From Bifidobacteriaceae bacterium (GTDB lineage Bacteria; Actinomycetota; Actinomycetes; Actinomycetales; WQXJ01), in the NCBI GenBank assembly GCA_031261885.1, contig JAISIU010000138.1:1-12805 (forward strand): DNA of 12,805 nucleotides. Reading direction: 5' to 3'. Shown one piece after another: positions 1-6,315 of this stretch (positions within the stretch are counted from its first letter, which is position 1; each line of letters opens with the position of its first letter). Under the pieces are notes generated by a model. That model made no database searches, had not been told where the DNA came from, and worked only from the letters and a program-made list of their open reading frames with translations. Both the position numbers and the translations under genes were made by a program.

Positions 1-879
1 ATGACCGTGTTCGGCGACCTCGAGGTCTCCGTCCTCGACGAGCTGCCGCCGGGCCGCTGCCCGGTCCAGACCACGGTGGTGCCGGCCAGCAAACCGGCGT
101 GGGTGGCGCGCGTGTGGGAGCGGCTCGCCGAAGAGGCCAGGGACGGGCACCAAGCGTTCGTCGTCTGCCCGCGCATCGCCGAGGGCCCGGGGGACCAGGG
201 AGCCGGCGAGGACGGGTTCTGGGCCGCGGAGGACGAGGCCGCCGGCGCGGACGGACCCAAGCCGCCGCTCGCGAGCGTCGAGTCCACGCTGCGGCTGTTC
301 GAGGACAACCCCGCGCTGAAGGACCTGCGCGTCGCGCCGCTGCACGGCCAGATGAGCGCCGAGGACAAGGCCCGCACCATGGCGGCCTTCCAAGCCGGCC
401 AGCTCGACGCGCTCGTCGCCACCACGGTCATCGAGGTCGGCATCGACGTGCCGAAGGCCACGGCCATGGTGATCCTCGACGCGGACCGGTTCGGGCTCGC
501 GCAGCTGCACCAGATGCGCGGCCGCGTCGGCCGCGGCGGGCTGCCGGGCCTGTGCCTCCTGCTGTCCGGCGCGGAGCCGGGCACGCCGGCGGCCGAACGG
601 CTCGCCGCGATGGAGCGCACCTCGGACGGGTTCGAGCTCTCGGAGGTGGACTTGAGACTCCGGCGCGAGGGGGATGTGCTCGGCGCGGCCCAAACCGGCC
701 GCGGCGGCCTGAAACTGCTGCGCGTCATGCGCGACCGGGAGCTGATCGCCCAGGCCAGGGAGCTGGCCACGCGGCTGGTGGCGGCGGATCCGGGACTGGC
801 CCGGCCCGAGCACGCCGAACTGAGGCGTGTGCTCGACGGGCGGCTGGCGGACCGCGAGGAATACCTGGAGCGGACATGA
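1..879 (+). CDS. recG: ATP-dependent DNA helicase RecG, C-terminal part (5' end outside window)
   Basis: This is the last 292 residues of RecG, the monomeric superfamily 2 helicase that reverses stalled replication forks and migrates branched DNA; the full protein is usually about 700 residues or more, so the wedge domain and helicase motifs I-III lie to the left of the window. The ATG at base 1 is therefore an internal methionine, not the start. Visible parts: the opening VFGDLEVSVLDELPPGR, typical of RecG after motif III; the HGQM segment (residues 115-118); motif V, VATTVIEVGIDVP (139-151); motif VI, QLHQMRGRVGRGG (168-180); and the RecG-specific TRG region with LRLRREGDVLG (218-228). The stop TGA overlaps the rsmD start as ATGA, so the two are probably translationally coupled. 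A Gly/Asp/Ala-rich insert at residues 62-88, between two helicase strands, looks like a surface loop. Identification is secure; only completeness is missing. Confidence 0.95.
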   Translation: MTVFGDLEVSVLDELPPGRCPVQTTVVPASKPAWVARVWERLAEEARDGHQAFVVCPRIAEGPGDQGAGEDGFWAAEDEAAGADGPKPPLASVESTLRLFEDNPALKDLRVAPLHGQMSAEDKARTMAAFQAGQLDALVATTVIEVGIDVPKATAMVILDADRFGLAQLHQMRGRVGRGGLPGLCLLLSGAEPGTPAAERLAAMERTSDGFELSEVDLRLRREGDVLGAAQTGRGGLKLLRVMRDRELIAQARELATRLVAADPGLARPEHAELRRVLDGRLADREEYLERT

Positions 880-1451
880 CGCGGATCATCGCGGGAAGTG
901 CCGGGGGCCGGCGGCTGGCCGTGCCGGCCGGGAGCGGCACCAGGCCAACGTCGGACCGCGTGCGCGAGGCCCTGTTCTCCGCCGTCGAGGCCCGGTTGGA
1001 GCTGGCCGGGAGCTGGGTGCTGGACCTGTTCTGCGGCTCCGGCGCGCTCGGCCTCGAGGCCGTGAGCCGCGGCGCGAAAGGGGCCGTGCTCGTGGACTCC
1101 GGGGCCTCGGCCTGCCGCGCGGCCCGCGACAACGCCCGCACCCTCGGGCTTGAGGCGCGCGTCGTCAAGTCCCCGGTGGAACGGGCCGTGGCCCGCGGCT
1201 TCGCCGAGGCCCCGTTCGGGCTCATCCTGGCCGACCCCCCGTACGCCTACCCCGACCAGTCGCTCCAGGCCGTGCTGGCCGGCCTCGCGGCCGGCGGGCT
1301 CGCGGCCGCCGGAGGTTTGGTGGTGGTTGAACGGGCCGGGTCCTCGCCCGAACCGGCCTGGCCGGCGGGCTGGGGGCCGGCGGCCGTGCGGCGCTACGGC
1401 GACACCGCCGTCTGGCTCGTGGACGTGCCCGCGCGGGAACGAACGGAGTGA
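876..1451 (+). CDS. rsmD: 16S rRNA (guanine(966)-N2)-methyltransferase RsmD
   Basis: RsmD transfers a methyl group from S-adenosylmethionine to N2 of G966 in 16S rRNA during 30S assembly in the cytoplasm. The 191-residue product has the family's normal length and layout: an N-terminal basic segment MTRIIAGSAGGRRL, the conserved RPTSDRVREALF (residues 23-34), the SAM-binding motif I DLFCGSGALGLEA (50-62) of a Rossmann-type methyltransferase, and the catalytic DPPY (120-123) of N2-guanine or N6-adenine enzymes. The start ATG at 876 overlaps the recG stop by four bases, which fixes it; a longer reading frame upstream runs through recG in another frame and is a shadow. The recG-rsmD-coaD order is common in actinobacteria. 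The C-terminus is short and Glu/Arg-rich with nothing unusual. Confidence 0.95.
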   Translation: MTRIIAGSAGGRRLAVPAGSGTRPTSDRVREALFSAVEARLELAGSWVLDLFCGSGALGLEAVSRGAKGAVLVDSGASACRAARDNARTLGLEARVVKSPVERAVARGFAEAPFGLILADPPYAYPDQSLQAVLAGLAAGGLAAAGGLVVVERAGSSPEPAWPAGWGPAAVRRYGDTAVWLVDVPARERTE

Positions 1452-1508
1452 ACGGGGCGGGTGATCTCACCCGGCCGTGGCACGCGACCGCGGGCCGGGC
1501 CGGGAGAC

Positions 1509-1514
1509 TAGCCT
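1509..1514 (+). promoter_or_regulatory. Candidate -10 element (TAGCCT) for a leaderless coaD transcript
   Basis: TAGCCT fits the actinobacterial TAnnnT -10 pattern and ends seven bases before the coaD ATG at 1522. That spacing would put the transcription start at or next to the ATG, giving a leaderless mRNA. It agrees with the absence of any purine-rich ribosome binding site just upstream. No convincing -35 box is visible in 1480-1495. This rests on motif and spacing only. Confidence 0.4.
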
Positions 1515-1521
1515 GGTGTCC

Positions 1522-2022
1522 ATGACAATCGCCGTCGTTCCCGGCTCGTTCGACCCCATCACGAACGGCCATCTCGACATCATCACCAGGGCTCGCGCCA
1601 TCTTCGACGAGGTCGTCGTCGGCGTGGCCGTCAACGCCCGCAAGACCTCGCTGCTGAGCCTCGAACAGCGCATCGAACTCGTGCACGGCGCGGTCAAGCA
1701 CCTGACGAACATCCGGGTCGTGGCCGTGCCCGGGCTGGTCGCGGACTTCGCCCGCGAGCTTGGCGCGACGGCCCTGGTCAAGGGCGTGCGCGGCACGGTG
1801 GACCTGGGGGATGAGCGGCAGCAGGCCGTCGTCAACCGTGAGATGCAGGGCATCGAGACCGTGCTGCTCCCCGCCTCGCCCGAGACGAGCTTCCTGTCCA
1901 GCTCCATGATCCGCGACATCGCCTCCCACGGTGGCAACATCGCCGCCTGGGTGCCGGCCGGTGTGCCCCTCGCCCTGGCCGACGCCCTCGCCGACAGCCG
2001 CGAACCGGCCGCGGTCGCCTGA
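1522..2022 (+). CDS. coaD: Phosphopantetheine adenylyltransferase CoaD
   Basis: CoaD carries out the fourth step of coenzyme A synthesis: ATP plus 4'-phosphopantetheine gives dephospho-CoA and pyrophosphate. The 166-residue protein has the nucleotidyltransferase fold signature at its N-terminus, VVPGSFDPITNGH (residues 5-17, with the TxGH-type motif at 14-17), Lys41 in the position of the catalytic lysine, and the C-terminal ATP-binding SSSMIRDIA (126-134). The ATG at 1522 is chosen because family members begin one or two residues before the PGSFDP motif. An in-frame GTG at 1516 and ATG at 1477 would add 2 and 15 non-conserved residues. The stretch after VKGVRG (87-92) reads VDLGDERQQAVVN, whereas most CoaD proteins have a SDFEYE-like motif there; the Asp and the second Glu are kept. 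No ribosome binding site precedes it, so it may be leaderless. Function is confident. Confidence 0.93.
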   Translation: MTIAVVPGSFDPITNGHLDIITRARAIFDEVVVGVAVNARKTSLLSLEQRIELVHGAVKHLTNIRVVAVPGLVADFARELGATALVKGVRGTVDLGDERQQAVVNREMQGIETVLLPASPETSFLSSSMIRDIASHGGNIAAWVPAGVPLALADALADSREPAAVA

Positions 2023-2034
2023 CCGGGCCGGGCG

Positions 2035-2065
2035 TTGGACTGAGCCGCGCCCGGTGTCGTAGACT
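2035..2065 (+). promoter_or_regulatory. Probable housekeeping sigma promoter of yceD-rpmF-rnc
   Basis: A -35 box TTGGAC (2035-2040) and a -10 box TAGACT (2060-2065) are separated by 19 bases, slightly longer than the usual 17-18. Both match the actinobacterial primary sigma consensus (TTGACA / TAnnnT) well. Transcription would begin around 2072, giving a leader of about 68 bases before the yceD GTG. The boxes sit in the 117-base gap between coaD and yceD, which is the largest non-coding stretch in the left half. The prediction comes from sequence match and position alone. Confidence 0.6.
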
Positions 2066-2082
2066 GACCCTTTGGTTCTGCT

Positions 2083-2101
2083 GACTCGGCGGGGCCGAGT
2101 C
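2083..2101 (+). promoter_or_regulatory. Leader hairpin upstream of yceD-rpmF (possible attenuator)
   Basis: GACTCGGC (2083-2090) and GCCGAGTC (2094-2101) are a perfect 8-bp inverted repeat around a GGG loop. It starts about 11 bases after the predicted transcription start and is followed by CTTTCG, a weak T-rich tail. It could be a 5' stabilising hairpin or a poor terminator acting as an attenuator for the ribosomal-protein unit. A second small stem, CCAC (2113-2116) with GTGG (2125-2128), overlaps the G-rich ribosome binding site GGGGGA (2127-2132) of yceD and could hide it. The structures are visible; the regulatory role is inferred. Confidence 0.45.
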
Positions 2102-2139
2102 CTTTCGTGTCACCACACCAATGAGTGGGGGATTGAGGC

Positions 2140-2748
2140 GTGACCGCTCCCGAGCCGGGCTCCCCGTTCGTGATCTCCGTTCACGAACTGAGGCGTGCGC
2201 CCGGCGAGGCGCGCGACATCACCACCCGTGTGGCGGCGCCGGAGGCTCTCGGCACCGCAGTGCTGGCCGTCCCCGCCGGCGCGGAAATCGAACTGGACCT
2301 CCGGCTCGAATCCGTCATGGAAGGGATCTGGGTCAGCGGTCGGATCCGCGGCCTCGCGGTTGGCGAATGCGTGCGCTGCCTCGACCCGATCGAGCACCCG
2401 CTCGACGTGACCATCGAGGAGCTATACGCCTATCCCGGCCGTCCGGGCGCGGCGCCCGGCGACGACGATGCGGAACCGGACCGACAGGTCGGTGAGGAAG
2501 ACCTGGTGGACCTCGAACCAGCGGTGCGCGACGCCATCGTGCTCGCACTGCCGTTCGGGCCCGTGTGCCGGCCGGACTGCCCAGGGCTCTGCCCCCAGTG
2601 CGGCGTCAAGCTCGCGGACCATCCGGGCCACCACCACGACGTCATCGACCAACGCTGGAGCCAGCTGCGGGACCTGCTCGCCGCTGGCGGCCTGGCCCCC
2701 GGCCAGACCGAACAACCGTCAGACAACGACACGAAGGAAGAGGGCTGA
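2140..2748 (+). CDS. yceD: YceD/DUF177 family protein linked to rRNA and ribosome maturation
   Basis: This is a 202-residue member of the DUF177 (YceD) family, which is nearly always encoded just before rpmF and whose E. coli member affects 23S rRNA accumulation; its molecular activity is not well defined. It shows the family hallmarks: a beta-rich N-terminal half with GECVRCLDPIEHPL (Cys77, Cys80), an acidic middle segment (residues 105-128), and the C-terminal CRPDCPGLCPQCG (Cys143, Cys147, Cys151, Cys154) followed by DQRWSQLRDL. The cysteine pattern suggests a bound zinc, though this is inferred. An odd His-rich GHHHD lies at 163-167. The GTG at 2140 is preceded by GGGGGA seven bases upstream. 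It is separated from rpmF by only three bases, so the two are co-translated. The C-terminal tail (after residue 182) is hydrophilic and poorly conserved. Confidence 0.9.
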   Translation: MTAPEPGSPFVISVHELRRAPGEARDITTRVAAPEALGTAVLAVPAGAEIELDLRLESVMEGIWVSGRIRGLAVGECVRCLDPIEHPLDVTIEELYAYPGRPGAAPGDDDAEPDRQVGEEDLVDLEPAVRDAIVLALPFGPVCRPDCPGLCPQCGVKLADHPGHHHDVIDQRWSQLRDLLAAGGLAPGQTEQPSDNDTKEEG

Positions 2749-2751
2749 GAC

Positions 2752-2946
2752 GTGGCCGTCCCAAAGTTTAAGAGGTCGCGTGCGAACACCCGTGCGCGCC
2801 GCTCGCAATGGAAGACCTCCGCCACCACCACGACCCCGTGCCCTCGGTGCGGTGAGCCGACCCGTCCGCACACGGCCTGCCCGTCCTGCGGCACGTACAA
2901 GGGCCGGATGTACGCCGAGGCGCTGCGCAGTGAGCACAAGGCCTGA
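2752..2946 (+). CDS. rpmF: 50S ribosomal protein L32 (bL32), zinc-ribbon form
   Basis: The 64-residue product is bL32 of the large ribosomal subunit. It begins with the very conserved MAVPKFKRSRANTRARRSQW and carries a CxxC...CxxC zinc ribbon (Cys30, Cys33, Cys43, Cys46). It is therefore the zinc-dependent form, not the cysteine-free paralogue that some actinobacteria use when zinc is scarce. The GTG start at 2752 lies three bases after the yceD stop, with GAAGGAAGAGGG upstream inside the yceD end acting as ribosome binding site. Its last 17 bases overlap the start of rnc. Length and composition are normal. Confidence 0.97.
   Translation: MAVPKFKRSRANTRARRSQWKTSATTTTPCPRCGEPTRPHTACPSCGTYKGRMYAEALRSEHKA
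2917..2932 (+). promoter_or_regulatory. Ribosome binding site and GTG start that define rnc
   Basis: GAGG at 2917-2920 lies nine bases before a GTG (2930-2932) inside the end of rpmF. This is the only plausible start of the RNase III frame close to its conserved domain; no other ATG or GTG in that frame occurs between here and the catalytic region. It makes rnc overlap rpmF by 17 bases in a different frame, which suggests translational coupling. Confidence 0.6.
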
Positions 2947-3673
2947 CCTGGCCGGACCCGGCGTCCTCTCCGGCGCCGCCGCGGCCGCCGCGCCGCTCAT
3001 CCAAGGGCTCGGGATCGACATCGACCCCGAGCTACTCGTGCTCGCGCTGACGCACCGGTCGTTCGCGCACGAGGCGGGCGGGATCCCGACCAACGAACGG
3101 CTCGAGTTCCTCGGGGACTCGGTGCTCGGCATCATCGTCACGGAATACCTGTACCGCAAGAACCCGGACCTCTCGGAAGGCGACCTCGCCAAGATGCGGG
3201 CCGCCACCGTGTCCCAACGCGCGCTGGCCGTCACGGCCCGGCGCATCGGCCTGGGCCGCTTCATCCTGCTCGGTCGCGGCGAGACCGCGACCGGCGGCGC
3301 CGACAAGGACTCGATCCTCTCGGACACGCTGGAGGCCGTCATCGGCGCCGTCTACCTGTGCCACGGCCTCGAGGACACGCGGCGGGTCGTCGAGAGCCTC
3401 GTCGGCCCCGCGCTGAGCCGGGCCGCCCACCTCGGCGCCGGCCTCGACTGGAAGACCTCACTGCAGGAGCTGGCCGCGAGCCTCGGGCTCGACGCCCCGG
3501 AATACCGCGCCACGAGCGAGGGCCCGGACCACGCCCGCGTCTTCACGGCCCGCGTGGCCGTCGGCCAGCGCGAGATCGGCAGCGGCACCGGCACCTCGAA
3601 GAAGCACGCCGAACAGGAAGCGGCCGAGGCCGCCTACCACCTGCTGTACGCCGAATCGCAGGCCAAACAGTAG
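2930..3673 (+). CDS. rnc: Ribonuclease III
   Basis: RNase III cuts double-stranded RNA and processes the 30S rRNA precursor in the cytoplasm. The 247-residue protein has the two expected domains. The endonuclease domain spans about residues 25-165, with the signature NERLEFLGDSVLG (55-67). Glu59, Asp63, Asp132 and Glu135 match the four metal-binding acidic residues of the family (E. coli Glu41, Asp45, Asp114, Glu117). The double-stranded RNA-binding domain follows at about 173-241, beginning DWKTSLQELAASLG and ending GTSKKHAEQEAAEAAYHLL. The start is the GTG at 2930, overlapping rpmF. The first 24 residues are Ala/Gly-rich and not conserved, so a slightly different start cannot be excluded. 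In many actinobacteria mutM and smc follow rnc; here an unrelated two-component gene follows after 76 bases. All catalytic residues are intact. Confidence 0.95.
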   Translation: MSTRPDLAGPGVLSGAAAAAAPLIQGLGIDIDPELLVLALTHRSFAHEAGGIPTNERLEFLGDSVLGIIVTEYLYRKNPDLSEGDLAKMRAATVSQRALAVTARRIGLGRFILLGRGETATGGADKDSILSDTLEAVIGAVYLCHGLEDTRRVVESLVGPALSRAAHLGAGLDWKTSLQELAASLGLDAPEYRATSEGPDHARVFTARVAVGQREIGSGTGTSKKHAEQEAAEAAYHLLYAESQAKQ

Positions 3674-3749
3674 CCCCAGCCCACGAGAGGTCCCCATCCC
3701 CCTCACCGACACCAACCCCCCCGCGAGAGAACGAAGAGGTAGCAGCCCC

Positions 3750-4391
3750 ATGCCGGACATCATCAACGTCATGATCGTCGACGACCACGAGGTGGTGCGC
3801 CGTGGCATCGCCGAGGTCATCGAGCGGGCGGATGGCATGCGCGTCGTCGCGGAGGCCGGCTCCGTCGCCGAGGCCCTGCGCCGCGCGGTCCTCGTCAACC
3901 CGCAGGTCATCCTCGTCGACCTGCGCCTGCCGGACGGCACCGGCATCGACCTCATGAACCAACTCCGCGAAGTGCTGCCCAGCGTGCGGCCCGTGGTGCT
4001 CACAAGTTTCGACGACGACGACGCCCTCGCCTCCGCGCTCGAGGCCGGGGCCGCCGCCTTCCTGCTGAAGAACGTGCGCGGCGCCGAGATCGTCGAAGTG
4101 ACCCGCGCCGTCGCGGCCGGGCGCACGCTGCTCGACGAGCGCACGCTGACGCGCCGCCGCGCCGAACACGACGACCCCACTCAGGACCTCACGCCCAGCG
4201 AACACCGCGTGCTGAAACTGATCGGCGAGGGCCTGTCGAACCGTGAGATCGCCGAACGCCTCGGGGTCGCCGAGAAGACCGTGAAGAACCACATCACGTC
4301 GCTGCTCGCCAAGATGGGCCTCCAGCGGCGGACGCAAGTGGCCGCCTGGGTGGCGGCCCGCAGCTCCTCGGGCTGGCGCCAGGAGTCCTGA
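3750..4391 (+). CDS. devR: NarL/LuxR-family response regulator, DevR (DosR)-like
   Basis: A 213-residue two-domain regulator. The receiver domain (about 4-120) contains the acidic pocket Asp11-Asp12, the phosphorylation site Asp57 in VILVDLRLPDG, Thr85, and Lys107. The LuxR-type helix-turn-helix covers 147-203, with LSNREIAERLGVAEKTVKNH. Segments such as VDDHEVVRRG, EAGSVAEA, DLRLPDG, GRTLLD and AEKTVKN correspond closely to mycobacterial DevR/DosR, the hypoxia and nitric oxide response regulator (comparison from memory). The ATG at 3750 has GAGG ten bases upstream. No promoter is evident in the C-rich 76-base gap after rnc, so it could be transcribed by read-through or have its own weak promoter. 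It converges on the kinase gene, with 22 bases between stop codons, and is its most likely partner. It could also be another NarL-type regulator with a different signal, but the DevR resemblance is strong. Confidence 0.85.
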   Translation: MPDIINVMIVDDHEVVRRGIAEVIERADGMRVVAEAGSVAEALRRAVLVNPQVILVDLRLPDGTGIDLMNQLREVLPSVRPVVLTSFDDDDALASALEAGAAAFLLKNVRGAEIVEVTRAVAAGRTLLDERTLTRRRAEHDDPTQDLTPSEHRVLKLIGEGLSNREIAERLGVAEKTVKNHITSLLAKMGLQRRTQVAAWVAARSSSGWRQES

Positions 4392-4413
4392 ACCCCCGGG
4401 GCCCGGCCGCCTC

Positions 4414-6297
4414 CTATTTGCCGGCCTGGCCCAGCGGCGCCCGCCACACCATCGACGTGCCGCGCCCGTCCGCACCCGGCTCGATCCTCAACTTGCCACG
4501 ATGCCGCCTGGCCCTGCCGGCCAGATTCTCCAGCCCGGAGGACCTCGTGGCCTGCTCAGAGATGCCGACGCCGTCGTCACGCACCTCGATGCGCACCTGA
4601 CCGCCCGCGAACCGCCGGCCGCGCTGCGGCCCGTCCTCCGGCTGCGTCTCGGCCGGCGCCTCCGGCCCGCGCACCGCGACCGTGACCTGCACGGACGCGG
4701 CATGGGCGTGCCGCGCCACGTTGCTGAGCCCCTCGCGCACCACGGCCACGACGTCATCGGCCAGATCCGGGTCGACGAACTGGTCGAGGTGGTCCTCCAG
4801 ATCCGGCCGGCCCGCGCCGACCGTCTCGCCGTCCACGATGATGACGAGCGACGGCGCGAACCCGAGCGAGGTGCGCGCGTTCGACGCCTCGCGCCGGAGG
4901 CGCTCGGCCAGCGAGACGTCGGCATCCGGGTCCCGAAGGCCGTGGACGATCGAACGGATCTGCTTGACCGAGTCGTCGACGTTGTCGATCGCCGAGACGA
5001 GAACGGCCTGGAGGTCGCCCGGGTCGGCGCCCTCGGCCACACGGGCGCGCGCCGTCTCCAGCTGCATGCCCGTGGCGAACAACTGCTGGATCGCGAGGTC
5101 GTGGAGGTCGCGGGCGATCCGCTCGCGCTCGTCGAGCAGCTGCTTGACGTCCTGGGTGTGCCGCGCCTCGGCCAGGACCAGCACCATCGCGGCCTGGGCG
5201 GCGAAAGCCTCGGCCGTCGCGAGGTCCGCCGGGTGGAAGGCCGGGCCGCCCTCGTGGCGCATCAACAGCATGACGCCGATGCCGCGATTGTCCGTGATGA
5301 GCGGCGCGTACAGGGCCGGGCCGAAATTGCGCAGGATCTGGACGCGCAGCGTGAAGGCGTGCGAGAACGAGTCGACGATCATGCCGATGCCCTCGTTCAG
5401 CACGGTCTGGGACCGGCCGTCGCGCGGCATCACGGTGCCGATCAGCTCCTTGGCGCCGGCCCCGTCCGCGATCTCCATGACGAGCCGGTTCTCGAGGCTC
5501 GGCAGGATCAGCACGCAGGTGTCGGCGCCCGCCACCTGCCGGGCCCGGGCGGCGATCGCGGACAGCGCGTCCTCCTCGTCGGCGCCGGACAGCATCATCG
5601 TCGTGATCTCCTGGCCGGCCGTCAGCCACTCCTGGCCGTGCTGGGCCGTCTGGTAGGCCTGGGCGTTGCCGATGCCGACGCCGGCGGCCGCGGCCAGCGC
5701 CGTCGCGGCCGCCACGTCCGGCAACTGGAAGCCGCCGGGCTTGTTGATGAGGTACAGGTGGGCGTAGACGCCGCCGCGCACCTTGACGGGCGTGCCGATC
5801 AGCGTGAACACGTCGGGGTGGTCGTACCGGAACCGGGCCGGGCCGTGCTCCGGCACCGCGGCCCCCGCCTCCGGGCCGGAGGGCGGGATCTCAATGCCGG
5901 TCGGCTTCGTGGCCGGGCCGGGGCCGGGCGCGGGGAAGACGAGCGGTTCGTCGTCGCGCAGCAGAGACAGCGCCTCCTGCGTGTTCTCGAGGCCGCGGGC
6001 AGCGGCCAGCGCGGCCGGGTCGTCGCCGTCGACGATGAACTGCTCCGAGCGGCCGCGCACGTCGAGGATGTTGATCGCGGCCGCGGTGGCCCCGGTCAGC
6101 ACGCGTGCCTCGCGCGCGAACTTCGGCAGCAGCTCGTCCGGGTCGAGCACGGAGATCAGCCCGATGACGGCCGCCAGGACGTCCGGCGGCACGGCCCGCC
6201 CGAGCGCCCCGAGCCGGTCGTGCTCGGCCTGCCGTTCGGCGCGGTAACGCTCCATGCCCTGCCTGCGCGCGCCAGCCTGTTCCATGTCTTCCATCAT
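4414..6297 (-). CDS. devS: GAF-GAF sensor histidine kinase, DevS/DosT-like
   Basis: A 627-residue soluble kinase with no membrane segment. Domains in order: a charged N-terminal helix (1-35); GAF-A (about 53-215); GAF-B (about 235-378); a HisKA_3 dimerisation domain with phospho-acceptor His399 in RDLHDLAIQQLFATG; and a HATPase domain (about 510-622) with Asn526 in REGLSN, DDGVGI (574-579) and GLENLAGRA (588-596). In GAF-A, HPDVFTLIGTPV (160-171) lines up with the mycobacterial DevS segment holding haem ligand His149, making His160 a candidate haem ligand. A Pro/Gly-rich insert (122-155) precedes it, and another low-complexity insert (543-565) interrupts the ATPase domain. The start ATG at 6297 has AGGA six bases upstream; in-frame ATGs at codons 2 and 5 are alternatives. 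It lies 18 bases after cydC on the same strand, so it is probably the last gene of the cyd unit. Kinase function is sure; haem binding is inferred. Confidence 0.88.
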   Translation of the reverse strand: MMEDMEQAGARRQGMERYRAERQAEHDRLGALGRAVPPDVLAAVIGLISVLDPDELLPKFAREARVLTGATAAAINILDVRGRSEQFIVDGDDPAALAAARGLENTQEALSLLRDDEPLVFPAPGPGPATKPTGIEIPPSGPEAGAAVPEHGPARFRYDHPDVFTLIGTPVKVRGGVYAHLYLINKPGGFQLPDVAAATALAAAAGVGIGNAQAYQTAQHGQEWLTAGQEITTMMLSGADEEDALSAIAARARQVAGADTCVLILPSLENRLVMEIADGAGAKELIGTVMPRDGRSQTVLNEGIGMIVDSFSHAFTLRVQILRNFGPALYAPLITDNRGIGVMLLMRHEGGPAFHPADLATAEAFAAQAAMVLVLAEARHTQDVKQLLDERERIARDLHDLAIQQLFATGMQLETARARVAEGADPGDLQAVLVSAIDNVDDSVKQIRSIVHGLRDPDADVSLAERLRREASNARTSLGFAPSLVIIVDGETVGAGRPDLEDHLDQFVDPDLADDVVAVVREGLSNVARHAHAASVQVTVAVRGPEAPAETQPEDGPQRGRRFAGGQVRIEVRDDGVGISEQATRSSGLENLAGRARRHRGKLRIEPGADGRGTSMVWRAPLGQAGK

Positions 6298-6315
6298 CCC
6301 AGGTCCTGAGCGGGA

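Noticed and set aside
1477..1521. Upstream ATG that would extend CoaD by 15 residues
   Set aside because: The extra residues are Arg/Gly-rich and precede the universally N-terminal PGSFDP motif; it would also cover the likely -10 element.
4393..4408. CCCCGGGG palindrome between the two convergent genes as a bidirectional terminator
   Set aside because: It has no loop, and no T-tract follows in either direction; it is probably chance in a C/G-rich spacer.
4501..6309. A 602-codon + strand frame opposite the histidine kinase gene
   Set aside because: Low-complexity Arg/Asp/Gly/His-rich product with no recognisable domain; the opposite strand encodes a complete kinase with all motifs.
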